Below, piece after piece: positions 1-8,039 of a stretch of 38,339 bases of DNA. Where the stretch lies: positions 1 to 38,339 of the forward strand of contig CADEDN010000031.1 in assembly GCA_902826095.1 (NCBI GenBank). The letters are read 5' to 3'. The DNA is from an uncultured Alphaproteobacteria bacterium (GTDB lineage Bacteria > Pseudomonadota > Alphaproteobacteria > Caulobacterales > Parvularculaceae). Made by a program: the position numbers and the translations under genes. Numbering within the stretch: position 1 is the first letter of the stretch; the number at the start of each line of letters is the position of its first letter. The notes beneath the pieces were generated by a model that was given only the letters and a program-made list of their open reading frames with translations, ran no database searches and was not told the origin of the DNA.

Positions 1-322
<322 letters not shown>

Positions 323-660
323 GAGTTTGCGGATCCTTGTCGGGCGGGAAAGCCCGACGCTCATCTCTTACTGACGTCACAAAACCAAACTCCCGAATGA
401 ACGGAAGTAATTTGGTTTATGAGTAAACGTCAGCGGATGACAGATCCAAAGCTGAGCCCTTGATTCTGAACGAACCAAAGACTCCGCAAGGACGCACGCC
501 GCCCACGTTTCTCTTCCTCAGATTCACTTGTCAAAGAGCCGCCGACTATCCCCGGGGAACCCCCAAAAACAGCCGACAAAAAACCGACACTCCCGAGACC
601 GCCCCAAATTCCCCTTGCGGAGATCGTGGCGACCGTCCCGGCCGCGTCGGTGGAGGCGCG
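323..660 (-). other. 16S rRNA leader with boxA antitermination element
   Basis: This is the transcribed leader between the rrn promoter and the 16S 5' end. On the minus strand it carries GCTCTTTGACA at 529-539, a close match to the rrn boxA antiterminator (E. coli TGCTCTTTAACA), which recruits the Nus factors. A hairpin with 7-bp arms (339-345 and 352-358, GTCGGGC/GCCCGAC) lies just ahead of the mature 16S. Small ORFs across this stretch on both strands have no credible protein content. Confidence 0.75.
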
Positions 661-711
661 GATTTAGTCGTCCGAACTCCACCTGTCAACGCAATTTTAA
701 AACTTTTTTTT
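661..711 (-). promoter_or_regulatory. rrn promoter with UP element
   Basis: On the minus strand a perfect -35 TTGACA (684-689) is followed after 16 bp by CTAAAT (662-667), a plausible alphaproteobacterial -10. Directly upstream of the -35 is a run of A/T (about 693-711, A-tract then TTTTAAAATT) with the look of an UP element bound by the RNA polymerase alpha subunit. The position, about 340 bp ahead of the 16S and 120 bp ahead of boxA, is right for an rrn promoter. The motifs are seen; activity is inferred. Confidence 0.65.
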
Positions 712-716
712 GCTTC

Positions 717-996
717 CGCATTTCCCCCAATTTCCACAGGAAAATCGGGGACTTAGCCGCGAAAACAACCGGAGGCGGGAAAACAGGGCCCGCCCGAAAA
801 AGCACTCAAGAACGCTGAGGGGCGGAAATTACGCAAAAGGGTTGTGAAGCGCAAGGACTTTTTCGCCGCATGATTGGGTAAACAAATAGTTAACCGGACC
901 GCCGCCGAGCCCGCCCTCGCAGACGCCGGCGCCGCCGAACGAGCAGCCGCCGCGCGCCAGCAGGGAGAGCCGAACTTTATCCGTATACGGATGGCG
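717..996. other. Intergenic region between rrn promoter and CBS gene
   Basis: There is no credible gene here. The only notable structure is a perfect 14-bp palindrome, ATCCGTATACGGAT, at 979-992, four bases past the stop codon of the CBS-domain gene. It has no loop and no T-tract, so it is not a standard intrinsic terminator and could be a protein-binding site. The small ORF at 874-1077 runs into the CBS gene antisense and is not credible. Confidence 0.4.
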
Positions 997-1425
997 CTAC
1001 GACGCGATGTATTCTTTCAGCATCGCCGCCTCGCGCTCGACGTTATCGATCTTCCGCTTCACGACGTCGCCGATTGAGACAATGCCGACCAGCCGGCCTT
1101 TTTCGACGACGGGCATGTGCCTGACGCGCCGGTTTGTCATGTCGGACATTAGCTGATCTAGCGTCGTATCGAGCGTGCAGGTCAGCGGGTCGGCGGTCAT
1201 GCAATCGGCGACGCTGCGGCCAAGGACGGTCGGCCCCTCGCTTTTCAGGCGGCGAACCACATCGCGCTCCGAAAATATGCCGGCGACCGCGCCTTTTTCA
1301 TCTTTGACCACGACAGCGCCAATGTTTTTCTCACCGAGAAGATCGACCGCGTCCTTGACGCTCGTTGAACTCGTGACGGCGAACACGTCCGCGCCCTTCG
1401 ACTGAAGGATGTGTTCTACTTTCAC
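997..1425 (-). CDS. Two-CBS-domain protein
   Basis: A 142-aa soluble protein made almost wholly of a CBS pair, the module that binds adenosine nucleotides and senses energy state. The first repeat contains the stretch around VKDAVDLLGEKNIGAVVVKD followed by GIFSERDVVRRL. The second contains TLDQLMSDMTNRRVRHMPVV and GIVSIGDVVKRK; the G-I-x-S-x-x-D-V signature occurs in both. The start is the GTG at 1423-1425: on the minus strand a strong AGGAAGGAGG precedes it by a few bases, while the longer reading frame up to 1530 would overlap the rhomboid gene and lacks CBS similarity. It is probably cotranscribed behind the rhomboid gene, whose stop is about 105 bp upstream. Stand-alone CBS proteins like this usually have no known partner, and none is suggested here. 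Confidence 0.9.
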   Translation of the reverse strand: MKVEHILQSKGADVFAVTSSTSVKDAVDLLGEKNIGAVVVKDEKGAVAGIFSERDVVRRLKSEGPTVLGRSVADCMTADPLTCTLDTTLDQLMSDMTNRRVRHMPVVEKGRLVGIVSIGDVVKRKIDNVEREAAMLKEYIAS

Positions 1426-1530
1426 CGGAACCTCCTTCCTGATTGCCGGGGGAAGTCTGCGCCTTTGCGCAAAAAAATCAATTGAGAACCCCGATGTGCG
1501 GCGAAATCCCGATTCTGCCGCGCCGCACAA

Positions 1531-2280
1531 TCACCGACGCCTTGGGTCAAACAGCGGGAATGCGATGAGGCCGAACAGATAGCCGCCGACATGGGCCTGC
1601 CATGCGATGTCGGCGTCTCCGGCTCCGAAGCGCGCCCCGAAGAATGCGGCCGACGCGTTTAGCGCGATAATGACGACCGACCAGGTGAGCACGCTGCGAT
1701 CATATATCGGCAGAACGCCTTTGGCGGTTTCACGCGCCGGCGACGGCCGATGGAAGCTGAACCGGACGAGCCCGCCAAGCAGGCCGGTGACGCCGCCGGA
1801 GGCGCCGATCAACAAGGTTGGATCGTCAAAATGAAAAAGCGTGAAGAACAACGCGCCGGCCGCGCCGCTTAAGGCGAAAAACACAAAAAATCGTCGAAAG
1901 CTCGCGAATCGGCGCGCCATCGGCGTGCCGAATACAAGGAACCAGAGCAGGTTGAACGCGAGATGCGCAAAGCTCGCATGAAGCGACATATAGGTGACCA
2001 GCGACGCAGCGGCGCCAGGGATTTCGCGAGGCGTCCGGATGCTCGAAATCAGCCTTTGAGGGGAATAGCCGAAATAGGTGTAAATGTCTGAAGACAGCCT
2101 CGGCGGCGAAAGTTCGAGCGCGACATATGCCAGCGCGAGAAATGCCGAGATCGAAATAATCGAAGCCGGGATCTGCCCGAAGACGCCGACGCGCGCGCTA
2201 TTCGAAACGCTGGCGCCGACCGATGATCGGCCGCTTCCCGTAGGTGATTCGCCATGGCCGCTGTTTTCACCGCCGGTCAC
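1531..2280 (-). CDS. Rhomboid family intramembrane serine protease
   Basis: A 249-aa polytopic membrane protein with the rhomboid signature. The catalytic serine is in GASG (Ser161) and the partner histidine in a late helix (AHVGGYLFG, His230). The family motif H-x4-H-x3-N is seen as HASFAHLAFN (His101, His106, Asn110). About six membrane segments follow a roughly 35-residue cytoplasmic N-terminus. Rhomboids cut single-pass membrane proteins inside or next to the bilayer; the substrate cannot be read from the sequence. The gene is divergent from the PilZ gene and upstream of the CBS gene. The start at 2280 gives the full ORF, but a shorter N-terminus is possible because the first 30 residues carry no domain. 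Confidence 0.93.
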   Translation of the reverse strand: MTGGENSGHGESPTGSGRSSVGASVSNSARVGVFGQIPASIISISAFLALAYVALELSPPRLSSDIYTYFGYSPQRLISSIRTPREIPGAAASLVTYMSLHASFAHLAFNLLWFLVFGTPMARRFASFRRFFVFFALSGAAGALFFTLFHFDDPTLLIGASGGVTGLLGGLVRFSFHRPSPARETAKGVLPIYDRSVLTWSVVIIALNASAAFFGARFGAGDADIAWQAHVGGYLFGLIAFPLFDPRRR

Positions 2281-2464
2281 GCCCGCCCCTGCTCAAAAGA
2301 GCCCGACTTCAGTTCAAAGCGCGCCCAAGAGCGCCAGCGCGCAAAAATGGCAGCACAAACGCTCATCTAGGGACAGCCGCGCCCCTGAAGCAAACCTTTA
2401 TTCACCTCGCCGTCCTAGAATTGCATCTGATCAAGCATTTCTTAACCAAGAAAAGCCGAACGCC

Positions 2465-3163
2465 ATGGGCGCAGACACCGACCAGAAGCCGACCGCGCCG
2501 CCTTCGGTTGGCCCCGAAGCGAATGACGACGAACGTCGCCGTCATCGTCGCGTCGATCTTGCGCTGAAGGCGCGCGTCCTGAAAGCCAACGGCGAAGAAG
2601 AGCCCTGTCTCGTCGTTAACGTCTCGGCGGGCGGCGCCTTGCTGAAAGCCGTCAACCCGCCTCAGGCCGGCGAGCGGGTGGTCGTCTACATCGACAATGT
2701 CGGCCGCTATGAGGGCCAGGTCATACGCGCGGCCAAACATCATTTCGCCGTCGACTATCGAAGCCGCAAGGCCAAGACCAAGCGGGCGGCGGACAGCCTG
2801 ACCTATGCCCTCAACACGCCCCACATGCGCATCGACCGGCGGGCCAATCCGCGAATTCGGTCCGACGAACCGACGGTGTTGACGCTTGAAAGCGGCGAGA
2901 CGATTTCTTGCGAGATTCTGGATATTTCCCTGACGGGCGCCTCGGTCGCCATTGAGCCCAAGCCCGAACTTGGCGCGCTGGTCACGATTGGACGCATGAG
3001 CGCCAAAGTCGTGCGGCGTCATGAAAAAGGCGTCGGCGTCGTCTTCACCGGCCCCGCCGCCAAAATGGAAGAGGTCATCGAAAACACGAAGTCTCCAATT
3101 GAAACACAATCTGGCGGCGCGGGAATTGCACAGCAGTTCGGCAAGAAGGGCGTGTCCGTCTAA
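2465..3163 (+). CDS. Tandem PilZ-domain protein (putative c-di-GMP receptor)
   Basis: A 232-aa soluble protein with two PilZ domains. The first has an arginine cluster giving R-x3-R (Arg24-29) and N-x-S-x2-G (NVSAGG, 52-57). The second has R-x3-R (Arg126-Arg130) and D-x-S-x2-G (DISLTG, 153-158). These are the two motifs PilZ uses to bind c-di-GMP, so both domains look competent. No effector domain is attached. The start is the ATG at 2465, since the open frame extending to 2084 lies antisense to the rhomboid gene and has no domain. The Shine-Dalgarno is weak (AAGAAAAG). The next gene begins 26 bp downstream on the same strand and may be cotranscribed. Confidence 0.9.
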   Translation: MGADTDQKPTAPPSVGPEANDDERRRHRRVDLALKARVLKANGEEEPCLVVNVSAGGALLKAVNPPQAGERVVVYIDNVGRYEGQVIRAAKHHFAVDYRSRKAKTKRAADSLTYALNTPHMRIDRRANPRIRSDEPTVLTLESGETISCEILDISLTGASVAIEPKPELGALVTIGRMSAKVVRRHEKGVGVVFTGPAAKMEEVIENTKSPIETQSGGAGIAQQFGKKGVSV

Positions 3164-3189
3164 CGACGGACGAGTGGAGCGCGGGGCTG

Positions 3190-3819
3190 ATGTTCGCAGA
3201 CAACTGGTGCATCAAATCGAATGAGCGGATTTACGGCCCCTACTCGTCTAGGGATCTCAAGAAATTTGCGAACGAGGGCCGCTTCGCGGCCTGGTCCATG
3301 ATTGCGCCCGCCGGAAGCCGCGAATGGCGGGAAGCGCGCATCGAACCGACATTTGCCTCGTTTTTCGGCGCGGCCGAAACGAATGAACCGGCGCCGCGAA
3401 CGTTTGGAAAATTTGACTCCGCGGATACCAGCGCCGACGGCGGGAGGGCCGACGCAGAGAATGTCGTGCGAACGCCGCGGCGCGCGCGCGTCATCGGACA
3501 GCAGACAAAGAGCGCGCAACAATCCGACCAGGTCGGCCCCGCAAACTTCGTCATCATATTTGACGTCGTAAACGCAGCGGCGAGCCGCGTCGAGAATGCG
3601 CTTTCCAATCTTGGCGCCGCCTTCCGGCTCGCCGAGAACGTCTGGACGGTCAATTGCTCCCTGACGGCGATCGGGGTCCGAAACGCCATTGCGCCGTTCT
3701 TGAAGCCGCATGAATCGCTGTTTGTCGTCGACGCGACGAACGGGCGGACCTCCTGGCAGAATTACGCCCCGGAGGCGCACGCCAAGATCAGCCAGGCCTT
3801 CGTCCACACGAAGCGATAA
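3190..3819 (+). CDS. GYF_2 (DUF4339) domain protein with a Cas2/SinR-like C-terminal domain
   Basis: A 209-aa protein in two parts. Residues 1-55 match the GYF_2/DUF4339 pattern: an early Trp, YGPYSSRDLKKFANEGRF, then APAGSREW and A. This module usually docks proteins to partners. A charged, low-complexity linker (about 60-115) follows. Residues 118-205 look like a small ferredoxin-like fold of the Cas2/SinR/VapD type: beta strand FVIIFDVV ending at Asp, a helix, ENVWTV, a helix starting TAIGVRNAI, then SLFVVDA and a Trp. This second assignment rests on the pattern alone. No cas genes are nearby, so a CRISPR role is unlikely. The gene sits 26 bp after the tandem PilZ gene with GGAG ahead of the ATG. 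Function unknown. Confidence 0.8.
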   Translation: MFADNWCIKSNERIYGPYSSRDLKKFANEGRFAAWSMIAPAGSREWREARIEPTFASFFGAAETNEPAPRTFGKFDSADTSADGGRADAENVVRTPRRARVIGQQTKSAQQSDQVGPANFVIIFDVVNAAASRVENALSNLGAAFRLAENVWTVNCSLTAIGVRNAIAPFLKPHESLFVVDATNGRTSWQNYAPEAHAKISQAFVHTKR

Positions 3820-4134
3820 TTCGCCTGGCTAGGCTCCGCCGCGCACGGCCATCAGAGCCGGCGCACGGACGCACTGAGTCCTGATTGCGACACATCCGCG
3901 AAATCTTGAACTTACCCCTCGCCAAGCCGCCGCGAACACTCTTAGCGTTCGAATCGACCACCGGCTTCACCGTCCACCCTTAACGGCGGCTAGATGCGCA
4001 AATTTGACTCGAACGCTCACGCCTGTTCGCCGCTCCGGCCGACGCCCATCGCCCAATCCAGTCACTCTTTCTTCACCGGCTCGCCCGCGGCGCGCGGGTC
4101 GGCGCCAATATTCCGCCGCAAGAGGAGATAATTG
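3820..4134. other. Intergenic region between the GYF_2 gene and phoH
   Basis: About 315 bp without a supportable gene. The visible structure is limited to a 9-bp inverted repeat with arms AGCGTTCGA at 3944-3952 and TCGAACGCT at 4009-4017, 56 bp apart, which is weak evidence for anything. The phoH ribosome-binding site (AGAGGAG, about 4121-4127) lies at the right end. A promoter for phoH is expected here but I cannot place one with confidence. Confidence 0.4.
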
Positions 4135-4914
4135 ATGGCGAAACGCTCAACGCAGGCGCGGCGCAGACATCACCGTGCCGAGCCGCCACATGAGCAGACA
4201 TTTGAAGGCGGCAACGTCCGCAGACTCTTTGAGGAGTCTCAGTGGTCGCCGCTTGGACCTGTGGTCGGTGCGGAACCGGAACGCGACCAGAAATATCGGA
4301 AGAACATTCGTGCACAGAATGAAGCTCAACAGCGCCTCCTTGACGCGATCGACCAGAACCCGCTGGTTTTCGCGGCGGGCGCCGCAGGGACCGGCAAGAC
4401 CTATCTTGCTGTCGTCAAGGGCGTCGAAGCGCTTGAATCCGGCCGCGTGCGCCGGATGGTCCTGTCGCGTCCGGCCGTCGAGGCGGGCGAGAGCCTCGGC
4501 TTTTTGCCGGGCGACATGGAGGAAAAACTCTCACCCTATCTTCGCCCGCTATACGATGCGCTTTGCGACAGAATTTCGGGAAAACGGCTGAAAGCGCTGA
4601 TCGCCGAAGGCGTAATTGAAATCGCGCCCATCGCCTATATGCGAGGCAGGACGCTCAACAACGCCTATATCGTGATCGACGAGGCGCAGAACTGCACGTA
4701 CGGCCAGCTCAAGATGCTGTTGACGCGCCTCGGCTGGAATTCATCGATGATCGTCACAGGCGATCCGGCCCAGACTGACTTGCTGCCGGGAATCTCCGGA
4801 CTGGAGGACGTCATCGCTCGGCTCAGTCCCCTTGAGCAGGTTTCAGTGGTGCGGTTTTCGAGGGCCGATGTCGTCCGCCACCCATTGGTCGCCGAAATGA
4901 TCGACGCCCTCTGA
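4135..4914 (+). CDS. phoH: PhoH family ATPase
   Basis: A 259-aa protein of the PhoH family (P-loop ATPase related to the superfamily 1 helicase core). The Walker A motif is GAAGTGKT (82-89) and the Walker B region is IVIDEAQN (about 179-186). The family blocks SRPAVEAGESLGFLPGD and YMRGRT are intact, and TGDPAQTDL is the sensor-like motif. The first 55 residues are basic and poorly conserved. The layout is that of E. coli PhoH rather than YbeZ, and there is no ybeY or corC neighbour, unlike the usual ybeZ-type operon. The start is the ATG at 4135, with AGAGGAG seven bases upstream; a TTG directly before it is less likely. PhoH proteins have been linked to RNA metabolism and, in enterobacteria, to phosphate starvation; regulation here cannot be read. 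Confidence 0.92.
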   Translation: MAKRSTQARRRHHRAEPPHEQTFEGGNVRRLFEESQWSPLGPVVGAEPERDQKYRKNIRAQNEAQQRLLDAIDQNPLVFAAGAAGTGKTYLAVVKGVEALESGRVRRMVLSRPAVEAGESLGFLPGDMEEKLSPYLRPLYDALCDRISGKRLKALIAEGVIEIAPIAYMRGRTLNNAYIVIDEAQNCTYGQLKMLLTRLGWNSSMIVTGDPAQTDLLPGISGLEDVIARLSPLEQVSVVRFSRADVVRHPLVAEMIDAL

Positions 4915-4989
4915 CGCCGATTGGCGGCGAGCATTTGCGCGTGCTAAGACGCCCGCCATCAGGCGGTTGAGCATAGCGGGCGTTATTTC

Positions 4990-5736
4990 ATGACGAATTA
5001 CGGAATTGGCGGCGAGGAGGTCCGGCAGGAATCGAGCTGGCGCTATCCGTTGGGCATTTTCCTCGCGACGCTCATTCTTTGCGCGATTTTCCTCTATTAC
5101 TATGTCGGCCCAAGCGTCGATGAACTTGGCGGGAACGTGCCAAGCCCCGCGATCAGTGAAGAACCGATCGCGATTGATGTCGCCAGCATGAAATTCGCGA
5201 TCCCTGCGAATTACACGGTGTTTCCGCGCGACCGCCGCGGAGGCGAGCGCGATGAAGTCTGGCTTTATGCGCTGTGGCCGACGCTTTCCGGCTATGCGCC
5301 GTCGCGCCGGGAGGATTTTATTGAAAATCCCGCGGATACGCGGCGCATCGACATTCTGATCGCCGAACGCACATCGCCATTCAGCGAACGCGAGCGGATC
5401 GATATTCTTTATATGCCGCAGACGATCGACACCCGCGGCGCCCGAACGCCTTACAAGCTGATCAAATATGAATTCAAGGAACAGCGCGCCAATGTGCCGA
5501 CAAGCGGGTATGCAGGCGCCGAGCTTTACCTCGGCGAAGTCGCCGAAAAAGAAATCGCAGCGATCTTCTGCATGAAGGAACGCGACGACGTCATGAGCCC
5601 GGAATGTTGGCGCGAACTCGAGTTGGGACCCGACGTCACGCTGACCTACCGATTCAAGCGGCCTTATCTCGCGGAATGGCGCAAGATCGACGCGGAAGTG
5701 CGCGCTTTCGTGGAGCGGCTGAAGGCAAAATCCTAG
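4990..5736 (+). CDS. Membrane-anchored protein of unknown function
   Basis: A 248-aa protein with a short cytoplasmic N-terminus, one membrane segment (about residues 20-41, rich in Leu, Ile and Phe) and a soluble remainder that should face the periplasm. I do not recognise a domain. The soluble part begins with VASMKFAIPANYTVFPRDRR and has many Arg and Glu residues. It contains two cysteines (FCMKERDD and SPECWREL) about 18 residues apart that could pair. The ribosome-binding site is weak. The stop codon overlaps that of the convergent membrane-protein gene: the bases CTAG at 5733-5736 serve both strands. phoH lies 75 bp upstream on the same strand, but no functional link is evident. Confidence 0.8.
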   Translation: MTNYGIGGEEVRQESSWRYPLGIFLATLILCAIFLYYYVGPSVDELGGNVPSPAISEEPIAIDVASMKFAIPANYTVFPRDRRGGERDEVWLYALWPTLSGYAPSRREDFIENPADTRRIDILIAERTSPFSERERIDILYMPQTIDTRGARTPYKLIKYEFKEQRANVPTSGYAGAELYLGEVAEKEIAAIFCMKERDDVMSPECWRELELGPDVTLTYRFKRPYLAEWRKIDAEVRAFVERLKAKS

Positions 5737-7154
5737 CGGCGACCCAAGAGCGCGCCTGCGGCGTTGATCAGGATCGGGCCCGCCAGAACTCCAATCAGCG
5801 ACAAGCCGCCAGCGAGCAGCGCCGCCTCGAACCCCTCGCTCCAAAGCCCCGCCGCTTCGGTCGCCGCGAGCGCCGCCGCGCCAAGAATTGTCGACACGAC
5901 AACGGCGAAAAGACTGTCGGAGAGCGCAAGCTGCATCACTTCACGCGTCTTGCGCCTTGGATTGCGGCGATCACGCCAGGCGAGGAAGAGCTGGGCGGTG
6001 AACATGGCGGCAAGCGCCATCGCCACGATCCGCGCAGGCTCTGTCGGCGCGGCTTGGCCGAGGATATCGATGATCCAACTCGCCAGCCGCCCCGCCGCCA
6101 GCAGGAAAATCGTCAGAACCAAGGACGTGCGCAACGATACGAACGTCACCGCCGATGTGATCGCAACGGCGACGATCGTCAAGATTTCGCCGTCGCTTAC
6201 CGGTGTTTTTGTCTCGAACGCCGCGACGATCGCGGCGATCAGGAATATCGCGCTCGCCGCGATGGCGGAGCTTGGCGGCAAAATGTCTCTGACCGCGTTC
6301 AGAAAGGGGCGAATGGTTTCACGCCGTCTGTTTTCTACGACAGCGGTGCGTTCGCTGTTGGGCCTCAGCGACAGCGCTCCCGCCTGCATGAATATGGGGG
6401 CCGCCACCGCGAAAGCGACGGCCGCCGCCGCAACGCGCGCGCCCGCAATTGCATTTTCCGCCCCGACTTCAATTGATGCGGCGGACATGATTGCGACGAC
6501 GCCCACAAGCAGGGCGAAGAAAGCCGGCGCGGCCGCTTCCTTGGCGGCCTCCGCCGCGGCGAGATGATTGCCGCCGCCCTCCGAAAAAGACCGCGCGAAT
6601 CCGGCCGCGATCTGCACTGTAAGCGCCGCGCTGCAACCTGCCGCAAGGCCGATGCTTGGGCCGGCGGTCTGGATGAGACCGAAATTTGCCGTTTCGATCG
6701 CCGCCACCGCAAGCCCGCCGGCGACGGCCAACACAGTCGTCGCCAATCCAATCAGCGAATACCCTAGAGCCGCGCGCCAAAGCGGCGCGCCGCACGTAAG
6801 CAGAAACGCTGCGGGCGCCGCGACGGCCAACGCAGCGCCGACATCAAGCGGGGCGAACGATAATCCCGTCTGCAGAAGGATCCTGCGCAGCGCCAGCAAC
6901 ATGCCAGCAGCCAATCCGGCGTAGAGCGCTCGCAGCCAGAAATTCCTGGGCGCGATCACCGCTATCGCCGTCGGTAGTGCTGTCATCAGGAATAGCGCGG
7001 CCAGCATTGCGACCGACGCGTTGTTGAACGACTGAGGTGAAGTCTGAAATCCGATCGCCGCGACAGCCGTTAGTCCGAAGGCTAGAACGGCGCTCGCCAG
7101 CACCGGCCGTCCGGCGGCGATGCCGCCTATGAGGCCCAATCGAGACTCACTCAA
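5733..7154 (-). CDS. Polytopic membrane protein of unknown function
   Basis: A 473-aa, very Ala/Leu/Ile-rich protein with roughly 11-12 hydrophobic segments and two short charged loops, near NSERTAVVENRRRETIRP and WRDRRNPRRKTREVM. I see no recognisable transporter signature. The hydrophobic pattern would fit a transporter-like or enzyme-like membrane protein. The start appears to be a TTG at 7152-7154, preceded by GGGGGAC; no better ATG or GTG gives a full first membrane segment. It follows the DUF3126 gene by 26 bp on the same strand and is probably cotranscribed. Its 3' end overlaps the convergent gene by four bases. Confidence 0.75.
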   Translation of the reverse strand: MSESRLGLIGGIAAGRPVLASAVLAFGLTAVAAIGFQTSPQSFNNASVAMLAALFLMTALPTAIAVIAPRNFWLRALYAGLAAGMLLALRRILLQTGLSFAPLDVGAALAVAAPAAFLLTCGAPLWRAALGYSLIGLATTVLAVAGGLAVAAIETANFGLIQTAGPSIGLAAGCSAALTVQIAAGFARSFSEGGGNHLAAAEAAKEAAAPAFFALLVGVVAIMSAASIEVGAENAIAGARVAAAAVAFAVAAPIFMQAGALSLRPNSERTAVVENRRRETIRPFLNAVRDILPPSSAIAASAIFLIAAIVAAFETKTPVSDGEILTIVAVAITSAVTFVSLRTSLVLTIFLLAAGRLASWIIDILGQAAPTEPARIVAMALAAMFTAQLFLAWRDRRNPRRKTREVMQLALSDSLFAVVVSTILGAAALAATEAAGLWSEGFEAALLAGGLSLIGVLAGPILINAAGALLGRR

Positions 7155-7180
7155 CGCGACGTCCCCCAGTCGGACAAATG

Positions 7181-7402
7181 CTATCGGGTATGGTCCGGAA
7201 GATCCTCGTCGAGGATCGCCATGTTGAACTGGTAACAGAGATCGCCGTCTTCTTCATCGCGGAAAATGACGCCCAGGAACTCGTCGCCGAAATATACTTC
7301 CGCCGAGTCGGCCTTGTTTGGGCGCCCTCTGACCGAGAGATTGCCGAGGCCGAATTTTGTTCTGAAATAGGCTTGGAGGCGCGCGATTTCGAAGGCGTCC
7401 AT
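7181..7402 (-). CDS. DUF3126 family small protein
   Basis: A 73-aa acidic protein matching the alphaproteobacterial DUF3126 family, with EIARLQAYFRTKFG, ADSAEVYFGDEFLGVIFRDE and a C-terminal QFNMAILDEDL. The family is small, well conserved in alphaproteobacteria and of unknown function. Length and ends fit the family. The gene sits directly upstream of the unknown membrane protein. A longer overlapping frame (7147-7428) is only a shadow of it. Confidence 0.92.
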   Translation of the reverse strand: MDAFEIARLQAYFRTKFGLGNLSVRGRPNKADSAEVYFGDEFLGVIFRDEEDGDLCYQFNMAILDEDLPDHTR

Positions 7403-7523
7403 GGGTCAATCCCCAGTTGTCGAAACACTCATAGCCGTATCGGCGCGGAACGCAAACCCACCCCCCGCGGGCGCTTTGCGCGCCTGTGCGTGACGGTCTA
7501 AGATCGAGTCGAGCTGGATCAGC

Positions 7524-8039
7524 ATGAGGTCGTTTATGCGCGTTTCGCCCCTCCTGTTCGCCCTCCTGGCGGTCGCCGCGTGTTCCGACGATCGCGGGGC
7601 GTCGCCCGCAGGCAAGGCCCTGTCCTGCGCCGCAACAGAAGGCGGCAAGATCATGGTTACAAACGCCTGGGTTCGAGCCCAAAGCGACCGCAGCGGAACG
7701 TCCGCGGCCTATTTTTCCCTGTGCAACGGCACGATGGCGCCGATCACCCTCACCGGCCTCAATACCGGGCTGGCGGGCCGGGCTGAATTTCATGAGACGA
7801 CGCGAGACGACGCCGGCGTCGTCGCGATGGCGCCGATCGGAGCGCTGACTCTTGCCCCGGGCGAACTTGCGGTCTTCGAACCTGGCGGCAAGCACGTAAT
7901 GCTGCTTGATCTCGCCGACGATATCGACCCCGATGATGCCGGCCGCCTCATCCTTCAGTTTTCGGACGGATCGACCATCGAAGCCAAAGCCGCCGCGAAA
8001 TCCGCAGTCGAGGCGGTTTCGCACCAAGGTCATCAATGA
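7524..8039 (+). CDS. PCuAC-type copper chaperone lipoprotein
   Basis: A 171-aa exported protein. A short signal ends in a lipobox (AVAAC, Cys20), so it is probably a lipoprotein. The Cu(I)-binding pattern of the PCuAC (DUF461) family, H-x11-M-x21-H-x-M, is exact: His90, Met102, His124, Met126. PCuAC proteins deliver copper to cytochrome c oxidase, usually with Sco. No sco or oxidase gene is in the window. An alternative start is the ATG at 7536, which also leaves a complete signal peptide. The stop overlaps the ATG of the DUF2237 gene (ATGATG at 8036), so the two are likely translationally coupled. Confidence 0.93.
   Translation: MRSFMRVSPLLFALLAVAACSDDRGASPAGKALSCAATEGGKIMVTNAWVRAQSDRSGTSAAYFSLCNGTMAPITLTGLNTGLAGRAEFHETTRDDAGVVAMAPIGALTLAPGELAVFEPGGKHVMLLDLADDIDPDDAGRLILQFSDGSTIEAKAAAKSAVEAVSHQGHQ

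Noticed and set aside
3190-3819. CRISPR-Cas locus suggested by a Cas2-like domain
   Set aside because: There are no repeats, no spacers and no other cas genes in the window. The domain is attached to GYF_2 and belongs more naturally with the SinR-like group.
4843-5844. 333-codon open frame on the minus strand
   Set aside because: It is antisense to the membrane-anchored protein gene and to the end of phoH, with no domain.
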